DNA from: Litoditis marina
Lineage: Eukaryota; Nematoda; Chromadorea; Rhabditida; Rhabditidae
Length of the DNA: 64,000 nucleotides
Assembly (NCBI GenBank): GCA_964036275.1
Contig: OZ038435.1
Span: forward strand, 15,043,634-15,107,633
Direction of reading: 5' to 3'
The notes beneath the pieces were generated by a model. It made no database searches, had not been told where the DNA came from, and saw nothing but the letters and a program-made list of their open reading frames with translations. Position numbers and translations under genes: made by a program. Below are positions 36,601-48,600 of this stretch, one piece after another. How positions within the stretch are numbered: the first letter of the stretch is position 1; each line of letters starts with the position of its first letter.

Positions 36601-39600
36601 CTTCAACAAGAAAGTATTACATGAAACATGAACCCACCTACGATCGACATTTTCGTTGATGACAATCTGCGTCTCCTCACATGTGCGCTATTTCTCTGCT
36701 CTGACCTCCCGTAACTAATCTAGCGAGATAGCACGAGAAGCAAGAGACGCAGGATGGGATTAGGGTGACGGAATGTTTCAGCACACGTGATCAGGCGGCG
36801 CAGCACTCCTTCAAACCTCATGAGAAAGACATTTGATTTTCTCATGAGGATCTAATGAGCACCTCATGGGCTAGTCGTGAACTATAGAATTCAATGGAAT
36901 TTTTCGAGAAGTTCTGAGATATTGCTCATGAGGTATCTCATGAGGTTTTTGAGGGGTTGCTACAATGTGCGCGCTATCAGTATTATAGTGAAGTCATGAT
37001 ATTATAACATTTGTGTTACCTAAACTATAAAACAATATATCTTTCTAGGTGCAAAACAGAACGAAAGAAGTGTTGCAAATCGTGATGAAAATAAAAACCA
37101 CAACTCCACGACATGAACAGTATTTGACAAAATTTGTAAGCAGTTTTTTCATTGTTTTTATCCCTATTTACAGTGGAAACGTTGAAAAACACAATTAAAT
37201 TGTTCAATCAACTCTGACTTATTTCATGTAGTGGGTTTGCTTATTCCAGACCGAGTCTATACGGTATATGCTATCCTAAACACTTCAATGACTGTTTACC
37301 ATTTTCAGGAAGTTTTTCTAACGAACATGATGTCTGGCTCATTTTCAACGAATCTGACGCTGTATTCTGCTATTGTGGACGACTTCAAACGGACTGTGAG
37401 AGAACATTCTGATCTAAATCAATACGTCTCCAGTTGACAAGTATACTCATAGTGTAATGTGAACGTCTGTTCTGGAGATTTCACCTAATAAGTTTCTGTC
37501 TGTTCCAATTATCTGAATATGAACTGAGTGGCAGTTCTCGGTTTCTCGCTTCTGCAAAAAATACATGCACTGGTTTTCTAATTACAAACTGATTCACGGT
37601 CGCACAATCTATAGAAAAATTTATGTTAAAGCTACTGGAGAGTTATTATTTACTCTTTTGAAGATCATACTAAACTGTCGATGTGGTAACAGTAGTGATA
37701 TACAACCGGTTCGATATGGGACTGTTTTATTGATCTACAAATATTGATTTTATTCAGATATCGAGTGCGAAAAAGGACATCACACGACAGAAAGACAAAG
37801 CGATGAGTATGGTCAAGGATCAACATCTCATTCTAGCCAGGGTAGGTCAAAGATCAATATAATATTCTAGTCAGGTTTGGTCAGAGATCAACATACTATT
37901 CTGGATAGGGTATGTTATCTCTCGTCAGAGAGGCAACAGCATCAAACTACAAAAGACGAACACGAAAACGGAAGAAGATAAACGTAAAAGTATGAATTGT
38001 CACGTGTTCACTGTTTCTTGCACGTAGTTTACGTTATCAGTTTGGGACGAGAGTTCTCAGTTTGCAACTTTGTAAAAACGTATTATTGTGAAAGGTTGTC
38101 GCTGCCTTTTCCAGGTTATTCGAAATCTGCGCGACGGAGTTGCCGATGTACAACGTTTCATGCAGGTTGCGATGGCTGAAAATGTGGGTTTCAACAAACT
38201 TCTATTACATATTTGAGTACAAAAGTTGTTTTCATAAACTTATTCAGTATTCGGGATGCTTGAGTGAAACTTGCTGTTAAAAACACAATTTTGGAAGAAA
38301 ATGTGCAGAGAAAATCCAACAACTTTTATATTTGTTGTGTAGTTGATCAGGAAAGAGCAATAACGGGCAAAATACACAAAAGTGGCGATCAGGATAGCAA
38401 AATCTATTCCTGCGACAATTCCTCATCAGTGCAAGTTCTATTGAGTCGATCCCATTTTGAGACAACAAATTGGTGATCAGGAGTGCAAGTATTCAACGCG
38501 AATTTTTTCTTCATCGGTGATATTTGATTGCAAAATTGTTCACAATGGTGAAAAAGGATGGTGATGAAAATGTGGATTTGATGGAAATTATTCGGCAACA
38601 GCAAGAGCAAATTAAGCAATTGTTGGATATGAAGAGTGGCAAAAGTGATACGTCCCGTATCATGGCTGATTTGGATGCGCGAATGACTACATTTGTGTTT
38701 GATGAGGAGAGTAACTGTACGTTTAGCCGTTGGTTTCACCGGTTCAGTGATGTGTTTACTATTGATGGTGCAAGCTTGGATGAGAAAGCAAGAGTGAGAC
38801 TGTTACTTGGCAAGTTATGTGATGATGTTTTCGAGCGATACAAGCGACATGTTTTACCTGAATCTACTGGAAACATTGGTTTTGATAATACAGTGAAAAC
38901 GTTGCGAGATTTGTTTGATGTCGAGACGTCTGTGTTCACTACCAGATATCATTGTTTGACAATGGAAAAGATGGAAAACGAGGATTACTTGCAGTATACA
39001 GGAAGAGTGAATGAACAATGTGAAAAAGCAAGCATACATACATTGAACAGTGATGGATTGAAAGCACTTCTATGGGTGTACGGTCTGAAATCAAGTCGAG
39101 ATACAGATCTGCGACAACGTTTACTCATGTTTTTGGATCATGAGTTGGCAAACGGCAAAACAGTGAGTCTCAAAGAGTTGTACAAAGAATGTGACAATAG
39201 GATTTCAATGAAACGCGATTCTAAGTTGATTGGAGGAAGACTTCAAACAGCGAATCAAGTGAAATCAGAAGAGTCTGCGCGACATGGAAGCGACAGAAAG
39301 TTAAGTACGCAACGTGAACGTGAATCATTCAGTTATGAGTGCTGGAACTGTGGCAAACGAGGTCACAGATCATCTGAGTGCAATGTACCAAGAGTGAGGT
39401 GCAACAAGTGCGAAAGAGTAGGTCACAAAGAGCGATTTTGTGACAGGATTCAAAAGTTCAATGCAAGCAATAGTACGACCCGAGTGAACAACTCATTTGT
39501 TGTTGAAGGGGAAGGAGTATATGCGAAGGTTAACAAAGTGCGACGTTACCTACCTGTGAAAGTGAATGGTTCTACAATGCAATTCCAAATGGACACTGGT

Positions 39601-42600
39601 TCAGATGTTACATTATTGAATGTGAACGATTGGAAGCAAATTGGAAAACCAAGACTGGAAAAGTTCGAGTGATCAATGCCAATGGAGTTCGAATGCGAAT
39701 AATTGGTCGATTGAAATGCGAGTTCATCTTGAGAGGTGAACATGGTACAGGTTATGCATATGTGAGTGAAGCAAAAAGTATGATTGGTCTTGAATGGATG
39801 AGACAAAGTGAGTATTTGGAGCATCATTTGAGAATGATGGCGAAAGCATGCGAAAGTGGTAACTTATCCAAGAGGGATAATGGAAATCGTTCAGAAACAG
39901 TGATTTCTACGGAGTGCATGCAAGTTCAAGCGAAAAGTGAATCGCAAGTCAATAGTTCTGGAGTCAATACTTTGCAAAAAGTATGTGCAAGTGCAAATGG
40001 AATGGAAATGAGAGATAGTTCTGTGAGTGCCAACCGGGTGGTCGTGGAAGAAGAAAGTGGTCTACCGAGTCGTTCTGATGTCATGGTCAACTACGTGGGT
40101 CCCTCCGATGTCGTGTCTACGTGCTGAGAGTCCTCTACGTGGTTAACTCTGTCTGGCCCTGTGCAAATGGTTCAATAGCTGAAGCTGTCTACAGCAATCT
40201 GTTGGTTTACCTTTTGGCCGAAGCTGTCTACAGCCTAGTTCTGGTAGTCTACGTTTCTCTCTTCGTAACTTATAACTTTTGTTATCTTTGCCCCGTTCTC
40301 TTAGTAAAAAGGGGAGGTGTTGTGTAGTTGATTATGCTAATCATCTACGTGAGTATTACGTCATGTCTGCGCCTCGCGCAATGTCCTCTACGTCTATAAC
40401 TCTCGTGCGTCTGGCTCTCGTGGTCTGGCTCTCTTGCGCCCGCACACTCTCTCACCCTAACGTGTCTAAGTCTCTGCCTATTGTATACTATTTCTCACGT
40501 GTTCTAGAATAGTCGAGCCACGCCCACTTGTCTATAAAAGGCGTGCGCTCTAGTTCTTAGTCAGTTCGAACCCAGTTCGTGTGAGCTGTGAGTTCTTGTG
40601 AGTTCAAGTACGTGGTACTAGTGAGTCTGAGTTCGTCTCTGTATAGAGCAAGAGTACGTATTGCAAGTTATTGTAACAAGTGAATATCTTTCTTATTGTT
40701 ATCTACTGAATAAATATCTTATTGCAAGAGATTGTTCTACAAGATAATAGGGAAACTGAAAGTGAGTACAAGTGTGATTAGCAACCACACTTACGAGTAA
40801 GCAATAACGGGCAAAATACACAACAATATTGGAAGCATATTTTTACAATTCAAATCATATTTTTCAGAATTACTCCGGGAAAATCAGTTTCTGGCTCCAG
40901 TTCACAGTGATTGTTCCCATTATTCTCATTTTGATTGTTGGAATGGGATTCTTTTATTTTACACTCAGGTCAGAAGTTTAAAAAAACAGTAGCAGTAAAT
41001 TCGTCGGTTTCCCATGCTGGCAACGGAAAGTTCTTCACTTTACAACAGTGGCTAGATGAAAATATGCTCAAGTTGAGCTTTAAAGATTAATTGAGTTTAT
41101 TCATGTTGTATTATTGCGCTGATTTTTTTCCCAAAGTCGAGGTCGAACTACAATCATTATCTCATTTGCAATAATATAGGTAGATTGAATAGTCACGTAA
41201 AGTAAGCATTCTGGTGTGGCACCGTGCACTTATCATTGCACGTTTATGTGTTTGTTTATGTCACATGAATGGTGAATGGGCAATTGATTAACGCTGTCTT
41301 GAGCACAGTATGGTATAGTCTGTTTCACGCAACAATAGCCCTCTACAGTAAGATTGTAAATCTTTCAAGTACATTATTCATATCTTGTAGGTATTATAAA
41401 TAGTTTGAACTTTGTGATTTTGTTCTATACAGTGGTTACTACAGGCACAGAAAACAGTGAAGCTAGAAGTCTGTTTGTTGATTAAATAAAATGCCTTGAA
41501 TATTCGAAAGATTACTGTAGAAAGTCACCGATTGGTGGAACGGAGTATAGAGTGGCTTCATATCTCACAAAAAGCGTTTAAATTACCTGTTCTCATTCAG
41601 ATTCTTTGTTCATTTGGCTCAGTTGGACAAAAAAGAGCAGGAAAAGGACTACCCGCCGGACCATATTCTCATAATTGCAAAAGGACTTTTCGGCTATGGC
41701 GGCTATCTGGCCATGGTGACAGCGGCGGTCCTGTTTTTCATGGCAGCGTCAGTTATTTTTTTCTTCCGGCAAATTTCAAGCGTCAATGTGTCATGCAAAT
41801 AGAATACAAAAAAAATCATGTCTGTATGTAGAAATTATGATATATAAACAAGCAATAAGGATTTTTAGGTGCGTTTTGTAACCACGAAAAGTAGCTAGTT
41901 TGTTTTCTTGAATGATTTGACGATATCGGGCAGTGGTGGCAGCAGCTATAGTGTGTGCCAAATTTATAAAATAGGCGCCTCATGTAAGACTCGAACCGGG
42001 CTCAAAAGTTTGAAAGAGGCGCACACTAACCACTACACTGACTGGGTGTATAGCAGTAGCGTCGACAAATCGAAAATATGTGTGATTACACAGCGCAAAG
42101 TGGCATATACAGTATACCTCCGCCTTTCTATGAACGACAACTATATATTCTGTTTTTCCATGCCTGCCTTGAAATGATCATTTGAATGCTTCCATGCCGA
42201 AAATATAGGAAACATAGTTTTTCATTCGAATTAGACATTCAATTTGCTCAGTATATAGTATAATCATACGTCGGAATGCTTTTATAAAATCCATTTTCTG
42301 CTTTCGGTGTTAAAAAAAACTAGAACCACAGCAGAACGAAGAAAATTTGTCGTTTCTGCCCTGCTTTTTCCAGAATACTCTATGAATTGTTTGTTAATGA
42401 TGCTTCTGACTCTGCAGGATGTGTTTTGTGACGGCCCTCGTATCCGTATTTTTCTGTGAGGCCGTTTTCCGGGATGAAGATCTTCGCCTATTTCCCCATA
42501 TCAACAAATTGGAACACGTTGAGAAAATAAAAGGCGTCGAGTTCAAAGTATCAGTTCGGTTGGTTTCGATGGTTTTTTGGCTGTGTCATGTTAATAATAA

Positions 42601-45600
42601 TGAAGTTTATCGGTAATAGCTCGACAGTTAGATGACAATTAGTCAATTAGATTGTTGTCAACAACGAGTGGTTAAAAAGTTCATCGTCGCTAGCCTCAAG
42701 GTAACTATAACTGCAACCCCAATTGAATTGCATAGTCACGTAAAGTGAGCATTCTAATGATTAATCGTGCTTTTTTCATCACACGTTGCTGAATTCTGAT
42801 GTGTGTCATATGTTTCACGTGACTGTGCAAATGACTAACAAGTGTATAGTCGTTCAAGTACTGGACGTGCATGCATAATCAGACATGTAGCTGGTTCGCC
42901 GGTGAAGTAGTTAAAGTCCTTTAAGTCGTGAAATCTAAGATCGTCAAAACTGTGGAGCTGCCTACAACCAGCTGTGAGAAACGATACAAAAAATTTCCAG
43001 CGATGCCATGGTGAACTGTCGCAGTGGATTCACTTTTTTCGACGCTATTGACGGGAATGAAATTATGGCCAAACAGACATTGAAAAAGGTAAAATACGAG
43101 AAAATTTGTGAAACACATCAGTGAATATTAGAACGATTTTCCACCCTTTTGACGTTATCTTCATACAGATGCCAGTGTGATTTCAAATTGATTTTTTTTC
43201 GCTCTATCTTGTGTTTGTTTGAAGAACTAAACGTTTCTGGGGAACATTGACTTTTTACCCCCCACCTTTCTGAATTTGTATTGCGTTTGGGGAATTGTAG
43301 TTTGACCCCCCCCCCCCCCCCATCGGGGGGTGATAATTCAATTTATTACCTGCAATACATGAGTTGGGGGGTAAAAAGTAAACATTTCCGGTATGGAAGT
43401 TCAGCCCCCCACTCGTTGAAGTTAGACCCCCCACCATTGAAGTTCTACTTCCCGCCGACCCAGGTGGGGGGGGGGGGGGTAAATAGTAAATGTCGAAGTT
43501 GAATTTTGACCCCCCCCCCTCCTAGATTTTCAGGTTTTAGCTTGGGTGGGGGGTTGAAGTGCTACGGGGGGGGGGGGACCCAACTAAAGTGGTGGGCGAT
43601 ACTTCAATTTTTCCCGTTTCTGCATCATTAATTCTTGCACGTTCCAGGATCTTCGAAACTTGCGACCGAAAAATTTGGACAAAATTCTCACACAAAAGAC
43701 GGTTCCTGTTCTAGTGGTTAAAAGTGTGGAGGAAACGCATTCGCAAATTAGAGTCCGTTTCCGAAGTTCACAAGAATAGCGAAATCACACATAATAGGCC
43801 TGATTCGATGAACGTCGCACTTCAAGTTCCGAATGTCACATTGTCTTTCAAAGTCTCAATATGGGACATCGGGACAATGGGACCTTTGGAGAATAAGCCT
43901 CACTGAAGTGGAACACATATATGTTAAAGGACTGAATTATATGTCAGAACACGCCGTGATTCATGTGTTTTGAACGGGCTCTGACATAAAGTCGTTTTCA
44001 TTCCTACCGAGACTCTTACAGTAGGAATATTAAACTTTCTCCACGTTTGAATCAGTGTACTGTTATCGGAGAGGTCTACGGTTTTGACGAATGATTCTCT
44101 TACCATATTGCAATAAGTGTATATTAATGTTTCCGACAGAGATTAATATCACATCAGAGGCGGTATGCATGAACATCCCTAGCCGGGATGTGATCCCGCC
44201 GGGATGTAACCCGGGCCCGTCTCGGGTTGGGATAATCGGTATGCGCAGGCATCCCGGCCGGGTTGGGTTAGATCCCGGCGGGATGAGGTCGGGATAGGCG
44301 ATTTTCATGTAAACAATGCACTTTTGTTAGCTTCTAGGTGTTCAACAAAGTAGCAAATGATGTTCCGTTTGATTATAAAAAACACATTAAGTGATGCGTA
44401 TAGTATTACTCTACTATTTTATTGAAAACAACATTGATATCCGATGTTTTTGTGCTTTACAAATAATTGAGTGTTTTACAAAATTTGACTAATTGAAGGT
44501 ACAAAAACCGTATCAGAGTTAATAGAGTAGACTTTTGAAGTGATAAAGAGACAATTTTGATAAATAATTCTATTTTTCAAACCTCGTCCATATAAACCAA
44601 ATTTTATTTTACGGAAACTACTTGGCTTACTAATCTCATAAATAAGCATTTGACATATATAAAGTTAGAAAAAATAGGTCAATTACAAGAAAAACCATGT
44701 TATTTGGCTCGAACCCGACCTCTCTAGCTCGGGATGAAATTTGCATCCCGCCCGGGATACGAACCCGGGCGGGATGCTTAGTGCATACCGGGGTGGCCAT
44801 CCCGGGACAAAACGAGCCCGCGATCACATCCCAGCCCGGCCCGGGATCTTTCATGCATACGGCCTCAGGAAACAGTTATTGGAAAAGTTAAATATGTACT
44901 GTAAGAATCTCAGTGAGAATGGTGTCGACCATACACCGTATTCGTTCGCTTCTTCGGAACGCGCTATGTTAATTACAAATTCGCTTGATCGAAACTATAT
45001 TACAACAAATCTAGAGATATAGTGTGCCCCGAGGAGACGTCAGACGACAAGATGGATGTTCAATATATATGACAGCCACGCTGTTTAAACAGTAATTTAC
45101 TGTTTTACAACAACGCCTGTTCTGAGTCGCGCAGAGCGAACAATACAATGAACGCCAACGCAAATTTGTAGAATAACTCACAAAATTCATAATTTCAAGC
45201 CAGCTGAACGAACATAACAACATAACACCCGTAAAACTGGTTTGATTGTAATTCTATACGAGGTGTAAACATTTTTATCCACTTTTGATAGTATAAGTGG
45301 TAGATTATTTGCAGAACATTTCGCGCCAGCTCATCAGCGTGGAACCTACCTATCCCGGTAAACTTTACCTTCATACTTCTGATTGTTTGCAGTTTGTCGG
45401 GTTGATTTTGGAGTTTATCGAGTTAAAGAAGGACGATCATGTGGACCAATCCCGTTACATCGGTCCTTTAAACTGCAATTGAAAAATATATTGCGGTTTA
45501 AAGGACTGAAGCGTTGCGATTGGACCACATAATCGTCCTTCTTTAATGTTCGCGTTTCTCAAGCTCCAAACACAGAAAGCTGTATCGCTTACTCTAGTCT

Positions 45601-48600
45601 CTTTCTCTATCCTAAAACCGACTTTTTACTACATACTGTTCTCGATTAACAACTTGTTCCAAATCATCTTATACAATAATTTTCTCATATAATTTCAACT
45701 TTTTTTAGAACTCAAGCCGTTGTCTGAAGCAGTTATGAGTTTGAGAAGAGTGCTGATCAGACTGAGCGAACATGTGAGTTGAGTCTAACCTAGAAGTGAA
45801 TTGAATAGTCACGTAAGTTTTGCATGCTTATGCGGTATCGTGTTGTTTCCATTGCACGTGTCTGACTTTTCGCGTGTTTCCGCGTGTTTAACATGTTTCA
45901 CGTGACTGTGCAATTGACTGACCGTACAGTAGAAATACTGAATTTACCCGGTAGTTTGATCAGATTCTGCGTCTCTCGGTCTCTTGTTTTGCGCACTGTC
46001 TCATAATCCGCGGTAGCAGGTGAATGGTTGAGCAAACCAAAATTATAGTCGTCACCCACGGGAAGGCTGGTGGTACTGTATAACTCACTTCCCGCTGTGT
46101 ACGCACGCATGTCTTCGATTGTATAATATAAATTTATAAATTTGGCACTCACTATACAAGAGCATGTTTTCCACGCCTTTCGTCATATTATGTTGTTGTG
46201 ATGTATAATCGATAATAGTGCTCTAGCTATTCAGAAATGTTTTTGAAATTTTGGTTTTTTTTTATTTTTGCTATTTTTGCATGAACTTTTTTACAGGTCC
46301 GCCAAATGCGAATTCGTTCGGTACGAGAGGATATTTTCTATGCAATTGAGTCGAATTTCGTGGAAATGGAAACTTCGATCATCAAAGCCGTCGCCCTGTT
46401 TATTGTAAGTTTGTTTTTTTTATTGAATAACTTGGTTCAAAAAATTAAAACTGATTCGTCGGCAACAACTATTTGCGTCTTGTGTTATTTCTGTGGACTT
46501 CACAAGTAAGTCTACCACAGTTATATTCCATTTAGCTGTTGGAAACCAAGTCAAAACGAATAAAAGTTATTAGTTAGAGCAACATATAACTATGAAAATA
46601 GTAACGTTTTGTTATAGTGTAGTCGTATTTAAGTTTTTTTGTCTCAAGTCCATCGTAGACCATGCGTCAAAATTTGATGAATGGGAGATTTCTCAGAAAA
46701 TGCTGCTCGATCTGTCGCCACAGTGCAGTAACTTGATATCGATTTGGGACGACATTGGAAACTACATTTGTGACCAAATCGTCACACCGATTCAGGGGAT
46801 TTGGATGGCTTGTGGTCAGTTCTCCTCAGATTGTCTTCGGTTGGCCAACTACAGAAGCGAGAGAGCGTCCAGGTCAATGAGGCAGCAGAGATCTACGACT
46901 TTTCGACTTGCGCGCTCTCTCATCTACAAAAGTGGCTGGCCAATTGGCTGGGTATTGTCTGAGCAGTTTCAAGCTCAATTACTCGATTATACGAGAAAAC
47001 TCAAACTTAGTCTCCAACACTCTATATAGTCGTCACCAACGGAAAAGAGGGAGGGTACTGCATATCTCACTTTCCGCTGTGTACGCACACATGTCTTCGA
47101 TGCCAAAGCCCGTTCTCCAAGTACAAGTGTTAGCGCAGCGGTTGACCGTCCTATTACGAAACTTTTGCTCGCAGGTTCGATTCCGGCGAGAGACAGAGAA
47201 CCTGGTCGAACTAGCAACACAGGCGAATATGAACCGTGTGGGCTATCTCTGGAAACAGCTAACCCGATTAGTGAAAAGTGGTTCACTTCACTTGTTTCAG
47301 AAACTTTAGAAAAACTTCATTTTCCAGTAACTCAGTTGTGTAAAATAGGGGGGGGGGCTTACTTTGGATCCGAAGTGTCTCACTGGTTTGTGGGATCTTT
47401 CATCTAGAAAATAAAAAAAATCATTTTACAAGAAGTTTTCGAATTATGTTATTTTTACATCGGAAACCAGCAGTCGTTGTGTTTCGAAAATAATATTATA
47501 CAATTTGGAGAATATATTATACAATTACACTGAATTTAATAAAACAACTGTAATGTGTTTTTCGTTCAACTGTAATGTGTTTTCAGCTGTAATGTACTGT
47601 AATGTGTTTTCCAGTCATTTGCGGTCTCGGAGCGTTGATTTCGGTTTGGCAACTGTTCAACTCCACCAAATACCTCAACCAAACCGCAAAAAAAACCGAT
47701 CCTAGCGTGGTGCAGCAAGAAAATACTGAAAAACAGAAACATGCTCCAAAGGTAAGTCTCAATTCGTACAGGAAACATGACTGGATGGAACTTCTCGGGA
47801 AAAGCCAGTTCTCAGATTTTCGTTTGTTCGCGTTTCAAACCATTCAACCTAACCTGCAACGCTCCGTCTCAGACTTAGACTATAAGTTTCGCATGAATGC
47901 AGCGAGTGCTTGCAACATCTGGGAGTCACACACACACACAAGCATGACAATTCGACCTCGTTTCAGGCTGGCACCACCCACACGCCCACCTCATCCAGTT
48001 CTCATTTCTCGCTGGTTGGTAGTTCACAACAAGTGACAATAACACAAAGAAACATTAGCGCAAAAAACAGAAACATATTTTGATAGTTTTCTGACAGAAA
48101 CTAATTCTCCTGTTTTGCGCTGAGCAGTTGAATGTCGCGCCCCAATGCTAATACGTGCACGCATCGCGAGGGTTGTCGCGTACTCGGCCCGAATTTTTGA
48201 TTTTGTATAGAGCGCGAATCCCATTTTTTCAGCCTTCAATAACCGGTACATTTAATAATATTACACTATTGACTTCCATCTTGGAAATAATAAAGGCTAC
48301 TCTTGTGAATGTGCGAGATAAAATAATGTAGAGAGAAAAAAGTTGTTAACAATTTTTCTTGAGCTGTGAACCGGGAATAGATTTGGTAAATTTTTCATTG
48401 AATACGTTCAAATAATGTACATTTTCCAGCAATCCAGTGTGAGCCAACCTAACTCAAGTGCGAACCCAACCAGTCAAATTGTGAGTCTTCTAAATTTGTT
48501 CTCATTATCTAACTAGAATAGCGAATTTCAATAGGATACCTTCTTATTACTGGTTTTTTAGGGTTTTTCCTTCAATTTTTGCCCCATATTTATTATTCTA

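Larger units (their letters stand above)
38333..40825 (+). mobile_element. Non-autonomous gag-only LTR retrotransposon
   Basis: The element is bounded by the 5 bp target duplication ATATT (38328-38332 and 40826-40830) and LTR ends TGTTGTGTAG and TACACAACA. Right LTR 40318-40825 (508 bp); left LTR only about 48 bp (38333-38380), made of the LTR's first ~15 and last ~30 bases. Next to it TGGCGATCAGGA at 38383 is a likely primer-binding site; AAAAAGGGGAGG at 40306-40317 is the polypurine tract. It encodes gag and a broken protease; reverse transcriptase, RNase H and integrase are absent. It lies in the same orientation as the host gene, in the intron before TM3. Confidence 0.9.

Noticed and set aside
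5412..41327. CTGTTTCA words (5412, 41320) as upstream motifs of nematode piRNA loci
   Set aside because: Only a couple of exact matches on the plus strand in 64 kb and no proper downstream start word at the expected distance; consistent with chance.
44091..44854. Open frames rich in Gly, Pro and Arg
   Set aside because: Translations of GGGATG palindromic elements.
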